The notes under the pieces were generated by a model, which was given only the letters and a program-made list of their open reading frames with translations, did no database searches and was not told the DNA's origin. From the NCBI GenBank assembly GCA_900759665.1, contig CAAEWE010000081.1:1-64000 (forward strand): a DNA stretch of 64,000 bases. The letters run 5' to 3'. Origin of the DNA: Lachnospiraceae bacterium (GTDB lineage: Bacteria; Bacillota; Clostridia; Lachnospirales; Lachnospiraceae). The position numbers and the translations under genes were made by a program. Below are positions 47,211-55,699 of the stretch, piece by piece (the first letter of the stretch is position 1; every line of letters begins with the position of its first letter).

Positions 47211-47930
47211 ATGGATATAAAAGTAATGCCTGCCGGGGACAGTGCACTGGTGGTGGAATTTGGAAATGAGATTAATGAGGCAGTCAATGAGAAGGTACAT
47301 GCATTGGCCAAAAAGATCCGACAGGAAAATATCCCCGGGATTACGGAGATGATTCCCACGTTTCGATCTCTGCTTGTTTCCTATGATATGCTTCAGATTT
47401 CGTATTCAAAGCTTTCCGTGATGCTTTCCGTCTTAAGCCGCGAACTGGAAATGAGCCGGGCGGCACATCACAGGATCGTGAAAATTCCATGTTGTTATGG
47501 TGCAAGATTTGGTGCAGATCTGACTGATATGGAACGATTAACCGGGCTTTCCAGAGAGGAGATCATAGAGCTTCACAGCAGTGTGGATTATAAAATATAT
47601 ATGCTGGGATTTTTGCCGGGGTTTGTATATTTAGGAGGATTGGACAAACGTCTGGAGGTTCCGCGTCTTGATACACCACGAGTCAGAATCGGTAAAGGAG
47701 CGGTGGGGATCGGAGGAAACCAGACAGGAATTTATCCTATGGATTCACCTGGAGGCTGGCGTCTGATCGGAGGAACTCCGGTGGATCTTTATGACCCGGA
47801 GCGGGAGGATCCTGTTCTTTTGAGAGCTGGAGAATATATACGTTTTGTGCCAATTTCTATTATGGACTATTACGATATCCGTCAGGAAATTTTAAAGGGA
47901 ACATATTCACTTGATGTAATACAGGAGTAA
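47211..47930 (+). CDS. pxpB: 5-oxoprolinase subunit B (KipI-like)
   Basis: A 239-residue subunit of the ATP-dependent PxpABC enzyme, which opens 5-oxo-L-proline to L-glutamate. Family features are the N-terminal PAGDSALVVEFG, the central LGFLPGFVYLGGLD and the PGGWRLIGGTPVDLYD motif near residue 185. It lies 21 bases after the aminotransferase and 11 before pxpC. B. subtilis KipI, a homologue, also inhibits sporulation kinase KinA, but the full pxp set here points to metabolism. Confidence 0.95.
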   Translation: MDIKVMPAGDSALVVEFGNEINEAVNEKVHALAKKIRQENIPGITEMIPTFRSLLVSYDMLQISYSKLSVMLSVLSRELEMSRAAHHRIVKIPCCYGARFGADLTDMERLTGLSREEIIELHSSVDYKIYMLGFLPGFVYLGGLDKRLEVPRLDTPRVRIGKGAVGIGGNQTGIYPMDSPGGWRLIGGTPVDLYDPEREDPVLLRAGEYIRFVPISIMDYYDIRQEILKGTYSLDVIQE

Positions 47931-47941
47931 AAGGAGCGATT

Positions 47942-48862
47942 ATGGCAGTTGAGGTTATTATTCCGGGGATGCTGACCACTGTACAGGATTTGGGACGGTA
48001 CGGGTATCAGCAGTCAGGTATGACCTGCTCCGGTGTTATGGATCAGCAGGCGTACAGGAAAGCAAATTATCTGGTGGGCAATCCAGAGATGGCAGCAGTT
48101 CTGGAACTTACCGTATATGGTGGCAGCTACCGGTTCACGCAGGATACCGTCTTTGCACTCACAGGAGCTGATATGGGGGCTGAGATAGAGGAACAGCCGG
48201 TGGAGATGAACCGTGCCGTTACAGCGAAGCAGGGAGACGTTCTGAATCTGGGGATGGCAGTAAAGGGCTGTCGGACATATCTTGCTGTTTCCGGCGGATT
48301 TCTGGTTCCGCGGGTTATGGGAAGCTATGCTACAAATATACGATGTGAAATGGGTGGCTTTCATGGGAGAAAACTAAAACGGGAAGATGTTCTGGAAATC
48401 GGACAGAGTAATGTGTCGTTTTCAGAAATTAAAAACCGGAAAGTAAGTATCCCGGAGTATTCAGACGAGGTGGAAGTACGGGTAATTCCGGGTCCACAGG
48501 AAGAAATGTTTACCCAGAAGGGACTGCATACTTTTTATTCCGGTTGTTATCAGGTGCAGGAGGATAGTGACCGTATGGGATACCGGCTGGATGGAAGCAG
48601 GATTGAAAGTAAAAACGGTACAGACATTGTGTCCGATGGAATTACCTTTGGTTCCATTCAGGTGACCGCAAGCGGAAAACCAATTATCCTGATGGCAGAT
48701 CATCAGACAACAGGTGGTTACGCCAAGATTGGAACCGTATGCCGGATGGATCTTAGTAAAGTTGCACAGTGTAAGCCGGGAGACCGGATCCACTTTAAAA
48801 AAATAGATGTGGAGAAAGCACAGAAGCTGTACAAAGAAATGATATTAAAAGAATGTTTTTAG
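47942..48862 (+). CDS. pxpC: 5-oxoprolinase subunit C (KipA-like, biotin-dependent carboxyltransferase domain family)
   Basis: A 306-residue partner of PxpB. It opens with VIIPGMLTTVQDLGRYGYQQSG and contains GSYATNIRCEMGGFHGRKLK and the GGYAKIGTVCRMDL segment typical of the KipA/PxpC family, related to the urea amidolyase carboxyltransferase fold. Together B and C activate oxoproline with ATP for hydrolysis with subunit A. The gene is tightly spaced after pxpB. Confidence 0.95.
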   Translation: MAVEVIIPGMLTTVQDLGRYGYQQSGMTCSGVMDQQAYRKANYLVGNPEMAAVLELTVYGGSYRFTQDTVFALTGADMGAEIEEQPVEMNRAVTAKQGDVLNLGMAVKGCRTYLAVSGGFLVPRVMGSYATNIRCEMGGFHGRKLKREDVLEIGQSNVSFSEIKNRKVSIPEYSDEVEVRVIPGPQEEMFTQKGLHTFYSGCYQVQEDSDRMGYRLDGSRIESKNGTDIVSDGITFGSIQVTASGKPIILMADHQTTGGYAKIGTVCRMDLSKVAQCKPGDRIHFKKIDVEKAQKLYKEMILKECF

Positions 48863-48904
48863 AAAAGCAGTCAAAAGAATGGTGATATGGAAGGATGTGG
48901 TTGA

Positions 48905-49702
48905 ATGACGGATTATTTTCATGCAAAACCAAAGGATATAAGAACAAGGATTGCAGCACAGGAAATTACCGGGCCGACGGCGGGGATGTGTGCGGGGTAT
49001 GCACAGGCCAATCTGGTCATCCTGCCAAAGAAATATGCATATGATTTTCTGCTTTTTACCCAGAGAAATCCCCGGTCCTGTCCGTTGCTTGAAGTGGGGG
49101 ATGCAGGGGATCCATATTTAAAAACAATGGCACCCGGTTGTGATATTACAAAGGAGATTCCCAAATACCGCATTTATAAAAAGGGAGAGCTTCAAGGGGA
49201 ATATCCGGAAATATCAGATTATTGGAGGGAAGATCTGGTGAGTTTTCTGATCGGATGCAGTTTTTCCTTTGAGGCAGAGATGCTGGAGACCGGCATACCT
49301 GTCCGTCATATTGAAGAAAACTGCAATGTACCAATGTACAAAACCAATATTCCCTGTCAGCCGGCAGGAATGTTTCGGGGCAATATGGTAGTCAGCATGC
49401 GGCCGATACCGTATCAACAGGTGTCGAAGGCTGTTATGGTAACGGGGGCGATGCCGAGAGTTCATGGAGCTCCGGTTCACATTGGTGCACCGGAGCAGAT
49501 TGGGATCCGTGATCTGGATCAGCCGGATTTTGGGGATATGGTTACAATCCGGCAGGGAGAAGTACCGGTATTCTGGCCGTGTGGCGTAACACCGCAGAAT
49601 GTCATTATGGAGTCAAAACCGGATTTGTGCATCACCCATGCACCGGGACATATGTTGATCACAGATGTCAGAAATATTGAATTGAAGTATGGATCAGATT
49701 AG
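48905..49702 (+). CDS. DUF1445 (YcsI-type) putative hydro-lyase
   Basis: A 265-residue protein of the DUF1445/YcsI family, with GYAQANLVILPKKYAYDFLLF, CSFSFEAEML, NVPMYKTNIPC and ITHAPGHMLITD near the C terminus. The family forms the N-terminal half of vertebrate D-glutamate cyclase (DGLUCY), which converts D-glutamate to 5-oxo-D-proline, and in B. subtilis lies beside ycsF and kipI. Here it sits between pxpC and pxpA, so action on D-glutamate or oxoproline is likely. Confidence 0.88.
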   Translation: MTDYFHAKPKDIRTRIAAQEITGPTAGMCAGYAQANLVILPKKYAYDFLLFTQRNPRSCPLLEVGDAGDPYLKTMAPGCDITKEIPKYRIYKKGELQGEYPEISDYWREDLVSFLIGCSFSFEAEMLETGIPVRHIEENCNVPMYKTNIPCQPAGMFRGNMVVSMRPIPYQQVSKAVMVTGAMPRVHGAPVHIGAPEQIGIRDLDQPDFGDMVTIRQGEVPVFWPCGVTPQNVIMESKPDLCITHAPGHMLITDVRNIELKYGSD

Positions 49703-49714
49703 GAGGGATCGTGG

Positions 49715-50497
49715 ATGAAAATGGTGGATTTAAACTGTGATCTGGGTGAGAGTTTTGGAAATTATAAAATTGGAATGGATGAGCAGGTATTGCCATGGAT
49801 CACATCGGCAAATATTGCATGCGGTTTTCACGCATCAGATCCGGTGATCATGGACAAAACTGTCCGGATGGCGGCAGAATGTGGCGTTAAGATCGGAGCA
49901 CATCCGGGATATCAGGATCTGGCAGGGTTTGGAAGACGTAATATGAAAGTCGCTCCCGCAGAGGTCACAGATCTTATTATATACCAGATAGGTGCCCTGA
50001 AAGCATTTTGTGTGGCACATGATGTGAAAATGCAGCACGTTAAGCCTCATGGAGCCTTATATAATATGGCAGATAAGGATGAGGAGCTTGCTATGGCGGT
50101 CTGCAGGGGAATCCGGGCAGTGGATGAGGAGTTGATCCTGTTAGGACCCGGCAGTGGCAAAATGGTATGGGCTGCAAAAAAGCTTGGGTTGAAAACGGCA
50201 GGAGAGGTATTTGCAGACCGTGCCTATATGGAGGATGGTTCGTTAGTGCCGAGAACACAGCCGGGAGCAATGATCAAAGAGGAAGACGAAGCAATCGAAC
50301 GTGTCCTGAAAATGGTACAGACGGGGACTGTTACTGCTATAACAGGTAAAGAAATACCGGTGAAAGCAGATTCTGTCTGTGTTCACGGAGATGGAGAAAA
50401 AGCATTGTTGTTTGTACAAAAAATAAAAAAGGCATTGGATGAAGTTGGAATTGCAACAGCACCAATGAGCCGGGTGATTGGAGAATGCTATGAATAA
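49715..50497 (+). CDS. pxpA: 5-oxoprolinase subunit A (LamB/YcsF family)
   Basis: A 260-residue hydrolytic subunit with the YcsF hallmarks VDLNCDLGESFGNY at the N terminus, SANIACGFHASDP, GAHPGYQDLAGFGRR and VKPHGALYN, whose Asp/His residues probably bind a metal. It completes the PxpABC enzyme. The ATG at 49715 follows AGGAGGGATCGTGG. Its last eight bases overlap the DUF4392 gene, so those two are translationally coupled. Confidence 0.95.
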   Translation: MKMVDLNCDLGESFGNYKIGMDEQVLPWITSANIACGFHASDPVIMDKTVRMAAECGVKIGAHPGYQDLAGFGRRNMKVAPAEVTDLIIYQIGALKAFCVAHDVKMQHVKPHGALYNMADKDEELAMAVCRGIRAVDEELILLGPGSGKMVWAAKKLGLKTAGEVFADRAYMEDGSLVPRTQPGAMIKEEDEAIERVLKMVQTGTVTAITGKEIPVKADSVCVHGDGEKALLFVQKIKKALDEVGIATAPMSRVIGECYE

Positions 50498-51320
50498 AGG
50501 GACACCGGAGGAAGTGACATTACGATATTCCAAACGGGGAATGACGCTGTTAAAAGAATATCTGCAGAAGGATTATTGTAAAAGGGCAGCAGAGAAGCTG
50601 CTTCAGGCACCAAAGGGCAATGTACTGATCACAACGGGTTTTTATGTGGCCGGGTATGCAGAAACGGACGGACCCATGGGGACGCTAGCTGTGGCAAAAG
50701 CACTGGAGGGCTTAGGCTATCATGGGATTGTGATTACGGACAAATATTGTGAAGGTTTCTTTGAATTAAAAGATATTTCGGTGGAGTATGTTGCGATCAA
50801 CGCAGATCCGTCTGTTTATGAGGAGATTCTTGCAAAATACCGGCCGGTATACATGATCTCAATAGAAAGATGTGGTCATAATCTGGAAAATGAATATGCC
50901 AATATGCGGGGAGACAGTATTACCGGACAGACAGCATGTATTGATACTTTATTTGAACTGGCTGCCCAAAAGAAAATTCCAACCATTGGAGTAGGGGACG
51001 GAGGAAATGAGATTGGCATGGGAAATGTCAGACAGGTGATTTTGGAAAAACTTGAATTAAATCCATGTGTTGTTACCGTGGATGATCTGATCATTGCTAC
51101 CACTTCGAATTGGGGAGCATATGCGCTTGCAGCTTATATGGCGAAGCTTTCCGGAAGACCGGTATTTATTACTTATGAAGAGATTGAGGAATACATGGCC
51201 CAGATCGTGGCACTGGGATGTGTTGATGGTGTTACGAAACAAAAGAAAATGGGAACGGACGGATTTAGTATGGAGATAGAAAAGGAAATCATTACCTCCT
51301 TAAAAGAGGCAATTGCCTGA
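50490..51320 (+). CDS. DUF4392 protein (D-glutamate cyclase C-terminal-like)
   Basis: A 276-residue protein matching the C-terminal domain family of vertebrate D-glutamate cyclase: NVLITTGFYVAGYAETDGPMGTLAVAKAL, IERCGHNLENEYANMRG and TIGVGDGGNEIGMGN. With the DUF1445 protein it reconstitutes in two pieces what vertebrates make as one DGLUCY chain. The ATG at 50490 lies inside pxpA behind GGAG. It ends only five bases from the convergent Lrp gene, leaving no room for a terminator. Confidence 0.88.
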   Translation: MNKGTPEEVTLRYSKRGMTLLKEYLQKDYCKRAAEKLLQAPKGNVLITTGFYVAGYAETDGPMGTLAVAKALEGLGYHGIVITDKYCEGFFELKDISVEYVAINADPSVYEEILAKYRPVYMISIERCGHNLENEYANMRGDSITGQTACIDTLFELAAQKKIPTIGVGDGGNEIGMGNVRQVILEKLELNPCVVTVDDLIIATTSNWGAYALAAYMAKLSGRPVFITYEEIEEYMAQIVALGCVDGVTKQKKMGTDGFSMEIEKEIITSLKEAIA

Positions 51321-51324
51321 CATT

Positions 51325-51780
51325 TTATGCAGAGTCCTTTGGCAGTACATGATAAATATTTTTGGTGGTTTTCAGGACAAAATGAGTGCAGGTATTATCG
51401 ACTCCGGGATGATTTTTGATGATCTGATGAAGCTGCTCCAGATGTTTTGAGCAGCGGCAGCTGATTTTTATCAGATAATCAAAGTTCCCGGTCAGATAAT
51501 AGCAGGAAACTACATAAGGAATCTGATTGACGAAGGCCACAAAATCATCGGTGTACTGTGGATGTTCCAGACGCACTTCGATGAGTGCAGTAAGATCATT
51601 CCCCAGACTGTTCTCATCGATCAGAGTGGTGTATCCCTGAATGATCCCCTCCTTTTCCATATGGTGGATACGCTCAATAACGGAAGAGACAGACAGATGT
51701 ATTTCCTTACTGATATTGGAGGCCTTTTCACGGGCATTTTTTTTCAAGATTTCAAGGATTTTGTAATCAATCGGATCCAT
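51325..51780 (-). CDS. Lrp/AsnC family transcriptional regulator
   Basis: A 151-residue regulator with an N-terminal helix-turn-helix (MDPIDYKILEILKKNAR ... HLSVSSVIERIHHMEKEG) and a C-terminal RAM ligand-binding domain (about 65-140). Lrp-type proteins sense amino acids. The ATG at 51780 follows AGGAGG. It is convergent with the D-glutamate operon and divergent from the transporter gene at 52032. A GTATACAGTATAC site sits on its own promoter, so it appears to be a member of the GntR-type regulon as well as a possible regulator of either flank. Confidence 0.92.
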   Translation of the reverse strand: MDPIDYKILEILKKNAREKASNISKEIHLSVSSVIERIHHMEKEGIIQGYTTLIDENSLGNDLTALIEVRLEHPQYTDDFVAFVNQIPYVVSCYYLTGNFDYLIKISCRCSKHLEQLHQIIKNHPGVDNTCTHFVLKTTKNIYHVLPKDSA

Positions 51781-51813
51781 ATGCGATACCTCCTGTTTTG
51801 ATATATTCCAACT

Positions 51814-51826
51814 GTATACAGTATAC
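51814..51826 (-). promoter_or_regulatory. GTATAC-N-GTATAC operator, site 1 (Lrp gene)
   Basis: GTATACAGTATAC lies 34 bases before the Lrp start; read leftward it supplies TATACT as -10. The -35 (TTCGAT at 17 bases) is weak. Confidence 0.8.
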
Positions 51827-51925
51827 AATATATAACATTTTCATCGAAAAGAAAATAGCGATTCTTCAAAATTTTCCGGTTTAAACAAAAGAAAATAAGT
51901 TTTAAAATAATTCTGATAAAATGTA

Positions 51926-51960
51926 TTTACAATAGAAAAACGCGAGTGTATACTGTATAC
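51926..51960 (+). promoter_or_regulatory. Promoter with GTATAC-N-GTATAC operator, site 2 (transporter gene)
   Basis: TTTACA (51926-51931), 17 bases, TATACT (51949-51954). The operator GTATACTGTATAC covers 51948-51960 and thus the whole -10 box. Confidence 0.85.
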
Positions 51961-52031
51961 AATGAACATGGATGCTATGGAAATGAAATCCGTTATGACA
52001 GAATTTGTCAGCAGATGGAAGGGGGGATAAA

Positions 52032-52961
52032 ATGAATGCAGAAATTGTATTAAAGCAGATGGTTGTTATATTTCTGCTGATCATGGTGGGATATATTTTA
52101 CAGAAAAAGAAGCTTGTGACGCAAAAGGATGGTGCATGTTTGTCAAAGCTGATCGTAGAGGTGTTTAATCCGGCCATCATTGTCAGCAGTGTGATAGGAA
52201 ATAGCGGCAGCTCAAAGGAAAATATTGCACAGGCAGCAATTCTTGCAGCCATATTATTTATTATGCTTATTTTTTTGGCGGTACCTGTATCGAGGATTTT
52301 TGCAAAAAAACGTATGGAACAGAGGGTATATTCCTTGATCTTTGTGTTTTCCAATCTGGGCTTTATCGGGATACCGGTCGTACAGTCTATATTTGGTAAA
52401 GGGGCATTGATCTATGTAGCCATATTTATACTGGAGTATAATATTCTTTTATATACATATGGTTATCTGCTGGTCATGCCTCCAGACAGTAAGTTTCATC
52501 CGGAAAGTTTAAAATCGCTTCTTAATATGGGAACATTGTCCTGTCTGCTGGCGTTACTCATATTTGTCTGCCATATCCGGCTTCCGTATATTTTGGGAAC
52601 TACCATAACCTATCTGGGGAATGTGGCGACACCTCTGGCACTGATCGTCATCGGTATATCCATAGGGCAGCAGGAGCATTTATACCGCATTTTCTGTCAA
52701 TGGAAGCTGTATCTTTTTCTGATCGTCAAGATGATCCTCGTACCGCTTGTGATAGCTGCAGTATTAAAAAGACTGCCAATATCAGAAGAGCTTGCCCAGG
52801 TCAGTGTGATCCTGATGGCAATGCCGGTGGGAAGCATGACGGTTTTGTTATTAAAGGAAAATAATTTGGAGGAGACATTATGCTCCGACAGTATTATTTT
52901 ATCTTCTTTATTATCTATTGTTTCAATTCCGTTTTTAGTGTTTTGTTATCGTTTTTTCTAA
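52032..52961 (+). CDS. AEC-family transporter (auxin efflux carrier / malate permease type)
   Basis: A 309-residue membrane protein with about ten helices, the fold of the auxin efflux carrier family, which in bacteria moves organic acids or amino-acid-derived compounds. Typical features are the central GNVATPLALIVIGISIGQ and the Pro-containing PVGSMTVLLLKEN. The ATG at 52032 follows GGAAGGGGGG. It begins the regulon next to the Lrp gene and could export the end product of the pathway or import its substrate; direction is not known. Confidence 0.9.
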   Translation: MNAEIVLKQMVVIFLLIMVGYILQKKKLVTQKDGACLSKLIVEVFNPAIIVSSVIGNSGSSKENIAQAAILAAILFIMLIFLAVPVSRIFAKKRMEQRVYSLIFVFSNLGFIGIPVVQSIFGKGALIYVAIFILEYNILLYTYGYLLVMPPDSKFHPESLKSLLNMGTLSCLLALLIFVCHIRLPYILGTTITYLGNVATPLALIVIGISIGQQEHLYRIFCQWKLYLFLIVKMILVPLVIAAVLKRLPISEELAQVSVILMAMPVGSMTVLLLKENNLEETLCSDSIILSSLLSIVSIPFLVFCYRFF

Positions 52962-52987
52962 ATATTATAAGGAAAATGACAGGAAAA

Positions 52988-53049
52988 TTGACACGAAAAG
53001 GAAAAAACTGTATACTGTATACAAGCAGTGTCCCGCCGGACGTTGTTTT
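52988..53049 (+). promoter_or_regulatory. Promoter, operator site 3 and leader hairpin (cytidylate-kinase-like gene)
   Basis: TTGACA (52988-52993), 17 bases, TATACT (53011-53016), with GTATACTGTATAC at 53010-53022. The transcript start is followed by CAGTGTCC-CGCC-GGACGTTG (53026-53045) and TTTT, a short attenuator-like hairpin. Confidence 0.85.
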
Positions 53050-53084
53050 ATATAAAAATAATCATGTGAAGGGGAGGAATCAAT

Positions 53085-53690
53085 ATGCAGGAAAGATATG
53101 TTATTACGATCACGAGACAATTTGGCAGCTTAGGACGTCCTATTGCCAGAGAAATGGCAAAGTTACTGGATATCGATTACTATGACAGAGACATTGTGGA
53201 AATGGCAGCAAAGGAGATGCAGCAGCCGGTATCGGTCGTCAGTGATATAGAAGAGAGTGGAAACAGTCTTTTGTCTAAGATGCGTTTTCCGCTTGGTACC
53301 GGAGAGCGTAGTATGCAGGACAAATTGTTCCAGATCCAGCAAAAGATCATTACGGATATTGTAGACAGGGAGTCCTGCATTATTGTAGGAAGATGTTCGG
53401 ATTATATTCTGCGCAATTATAAAAACTGCATTAATGTGTATATTTATGCCCCGTTTGAGGCGAGATATCATAATTGCGTCAACAGTCTGAATATGAATCC
53501 GAAGGAAGCCAAGAGGATGATCCAGGAGGTCGACCGTGCCAGACTCCAATATCATAAGAGATATGCAAAATATGAACCGGCGGATATCAATTATAAAGAC
53601 ATTTTGATCAACAGCAGTCTGTTGGGAGTGGATGGTACCGCTGAGTATCTGGTGGAAATGGTTAAAAAGAAATTTGACTGGTTGTTTTAA
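53085..53690 (+). CDS. Cytidylate-kinase-like family protein
   Basis: A 201-residue protein of the Cytidylate_kin2 (AAA_26) family: YVITITRQFGSLGRPIAREMAKLL near the N terminus is a degenerate P-loop, IIVGRCSDYIL resembles the core kinase strand, and VNVYIYAPFEAR the Arg-rich lid. Family members are abundant in gut Clostridia and are not true Cmk enzymes; the phosphorylated substrate is unknown. Here it is under operator site 3 in the catabolic regulon, so it may be a small-molecule kinase of that pathway. The ATG at 53085 follows AAGGGGAGG. Confidence 0.8.
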   Translation: MQERYVITITRQFGSLGRPIAREMAKLLDIDYYDRDIVEMAAKEMQQPVSVVSDIEESGNSLLSKMRFPLGTGERSMQDKLFQIQQKIITDIVDRESCIIVGRCSDYILRNYKNCINVYIYAPFEARYHNCVNSLNMNPKEAKRMIQEVDRARLQYHKRYAKYEPADINYKDILINSSLLGVDGTAEYLVEMVKKKFDWLF

Positions 53691-53697
53691 AATACGA

Positions 53698-53757
53698 TGC
53701 AAGGGGCGAAATATTTTTTGACCCTTGCATTAAAATATAGTATCATAGTTATAATTG
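53698..53757 (+). promoter_or_regulatory. Promoter and inverted repeat before the GntR gene
   Basis: ATGCAAGGG and CCCTTGCAT (about 53698-53730) form a perfect 9-base inverted repeat around an AT-rich loop. Its right arm overlaps TTGACC, which with a 17-base spacer and TATCAT makes a promoter. The same TTTTGACCCTTGCAT motif occurs at 14793. No GTATAC operator is present, so the regulator is not visibly autoregulated. Confidence 0.6.
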
Positions 53758-53773
53758 GGAAAGGAGATTATGT

Positions 53774-54424
53774 ATGGGTGCAGAAAAAAAGAAAAAGATT
53801 GTAAAACCGGTCACATTATCGGAACAGGCATACGCCATCATTAAAGATGAAATTATTACTAATCAGATCAAGCCGGGGGATCTGTTGACGGAGGAGCAGC
53901 TATCAGAACGATTGTCGATCAGCCGTACACCGATCCGGTCTGCCTTGAAGCAGCTTGTTATGGAGCATCTTGCAGAAGTCAATGAAAACAAGATCGTAAC
54001 AGTTTCCAATGTGACAAGTCAGGATATTTCCAATGTCCTGGTGGTTCGCTGCAGCCTGGAACCCCTTGCCGTTTCTCTGCTGGATGGAAAGATTGGGGCA
54101 AAACAGATCAAGGAATTAAATAAGATCATGAAAAAACTGACGCAGGCAAAAAATCATCAGGTTTTTCTGGAGGCGGAATATGATTTTCATATGGCATTTG
54201 CCAGATATACAGGCAACACTTTTTTATATGATATGATTGAAAAGATCAATATGGTCTGCAAGCGTTACTTAGTTCTTTCCGGTACTCTGGACAAATATAC
54301 ACCGGCGGCATTGGAGGAGCATCAAAGAATTGTCGATCTGCTGGAACAGAATAAGATCAAAGAGGCTTCCGAGGCAATGCATGAACATGTAAAAAATGCA
54401 GGAGAAAGAATGTTACTTTCTTGA
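53774..54424 (+). CDS. GntR-family regulator, FCD subfamily
   Basis: A 216-residue regulator, with a winged helix at about 10-80 (LSEQAYAIIKDEIITNQIKPG, LSISRTPIRSALKQL) and an all-helical FCD ligand domain at about 90-210. Candidate metal-binding residues occur in EYDFHMAF, LEEHQRI and MHEHV. FCD regulators of the VanR/FadR group bind GTATAC-containing palindromes, and GTATACTGTATAC sites overlap most promoters around this gene. It is the best candidate for the local repressor, released by an organic acid or amino-acid-like inducer. It starts behind AAAGGAG. Confidence 0.93.
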   Translation: MGAEKKKKIVKPVTLSEQAYAIIKDEIITNQIKPGDLLTEEQLSERLSISRTPIRSALKQLVMEHLAEVNENKIVTVSNVTSQDISNVLVVRCSLEPLAVSLLDGKIGAKQIKELNKIMKKLTQAKNHQVFLEAEYDFHMAFARYTGNTFLYDMIEKINMVCKRYLVLSGTLDKYTPAALEEHQRIVDLLEQNKIKEASEAMHEHVKNAGERMLLS

Positions 54425-54433
54425 TAAAATATA

Positions 54434-54509
54434 TTGACAATCCATAGAAAAGGTGTATACTGTATACAGATAACAAAGGCGCTATCACTTATGTGGTGGT
54501 GCCTTTGTT
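54434..54509 (+). promoter_or_regulatory. Promoter, operator site 4 and leader hairpin (alcohol dehydrogenase gene)
   Basis: TTGACA (54434-54439), 16 bases, TATACT (54456-54461), with GTATACTGTATAC at 54455-54467. The hairpin AACAAAGGCGCTATCAC-TTAT-GTGGTGGTGCCTTTGTT (54472-54509) forms a fully paired 17-base-pair stem when G-U pairs are counted. Confidence 0.85.
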
Positions 54510-54565
54510 GCATTCGGAAACATTTTGAAAACAGGACAGCATTAGTAAGAATGGAGGAAAGTTTT

Positions 54566-55675
54566 ATGAAATTTACATTTCAGATTCCAACAAAAGTGTA
54601 TTTTGAAAAAAACTGTATCACAAATCATCTGGAGATTTTCACGTATTGTGGATCACGTGCGGCCATCGTAACAGGAAAACATTCCGCAAAGGCAAGCGGT
54701 GCACTGGATGATGTGACTGGAGTTTTAAAAAATGCCGGAATTGCATATGAAGTATATGATTCGGTTGAGAACAATCCAAGTATTGAAACGGTGGAAGAAA
54801 TTACAGAAAAGGTGAAAGCATTTCAGGCAAATTTTATTATCGGAATCGGTGGAGGATCGCCAATCGATGCTTCCAAGGCTGTTGCAGTTCTGGCAGCCAA
54901 TGAGATGCACGCAGCGGATCTGTTTAAGAACGATTTCACAAAAGCATTGCCGATCGTGGCAATCCCCATCACCTCCGGAACAGGAAGTGAGGTAACTCCG
55001 TACAGTGTTCTTTTGAGAAAGGATATGGAAACAAAAGTCAGCTTCGGAAATTCCCTGACTTATCCGTCATATGCTCTTTTAGATCCGGGTTATACGGTTT
55101 CCATGAATGACAGGACAACGGTAAGTACGCTGATCGATGCCTTTACTCATGTAATGGAAGGATATCTTGCAAACAGGAGTACCGTTTTTAGTACAATGAT
55201 GTCTTTGGAGGGAATCAAAAACTTTGCAGAATGTATTCCCGGATTAAAGAGTAAAAAATATGATTACAGCTTTCGAGAGAAAGCGGCATATGTTTCTCTG
55301 CTGGGAGGTCTTGTGATCGCACAGACCGGAGTAACACTTCCTCATGGACTGGGATATTGTTATACGTATTTTCACCAGATTCCTCATGGTATTGCCAACG
55401 GATTGTTTGTGAGGGAATATTTAAAACGATGTGAGGCAACAGTGAAAGAAAAAGTGGATATGATCCTGGAACTGCTGGGAGAGGACAGCGTGGATTCTTT
55501 GGGTGACACGCTGGAACAGCTCATTGGAAAACCACCGAAGCTTGATCAGGAACAGATAGAGCAGTATGCAGGATTAAGTCTTCTTCAGGCAGGCAGTATC
55601 AGCAATACCCCATTTGAATTATCGGAGGAAGATATTGTACAGGTATGGGAAAAGCAGAATGATCACGCAGAGTAA
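54566..55675 (+). CDS. Iron-containing alcohol dehydrogenase (group III)
   Basis: A 369-residue NAD(P)-dependent dehydrogenase that reduces aldehydes or oxidises alcohols. It shows the nucleotide-binding GIGGGSPIDASKA (about 97), TSGTGSEVTPY, and metal ligands in TLIDAFTHVMEGY (Asp and His) with two further His in LPHGLGY and IPHGIANG. The ATG at 54566 follows GGAGG; longer in-frame starts would include the operator. Followed 24 bases later by the class III aminotransferase, it could reduce the semialdehyde that enzyme makes, as in GABA or beta-alanine breakdown. Confidence 0.93.
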   Translation: MKFTFQIPTKVYFEKNCITNHLEIFTYCGSRAAIVTGKHSAKASGALDDVTGVLKNAGIAYEVYDSVENNPSIETVEEITEKVKAFQANFIIGIGGGSPIDASKAVAVLAANEMHAADLFKNDFTKALPIVAIPITSGTGSEVTPYSVLLRKDMETKVSFGNSLTYPSYALLDPGYTVSMNDRTTVSTLIDAFTHVMEGYLANRSTVFSTMMSLEGIKNFAECIPGLKSKKYDYSFREKAAYVSLLGGLVIAQTGVTLPHGLGYCYTYFHQIPHGIANGLFVREYLKRCEATVKEKVDMILELLGEDSVDSLGDTLEQLIGKPPKLDQEQIEQYAGLSLLQAGSISNTPFELSEEDIVQVWEKQNDHAE

Positions 55676-55699
55676 ATAATGAGAAAGAAGGAATGAGTT

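Noticed and set aside
51325..51780. Lrp protein as the binder of the GTATAC operators
   Set aside because: Lrp sites are usually degenerate and AT-rich, whereas a strict GTATAC palindrome fits FCD-type GntR proteins. The Lrp gene itself carries the operator, so it looks like a target.
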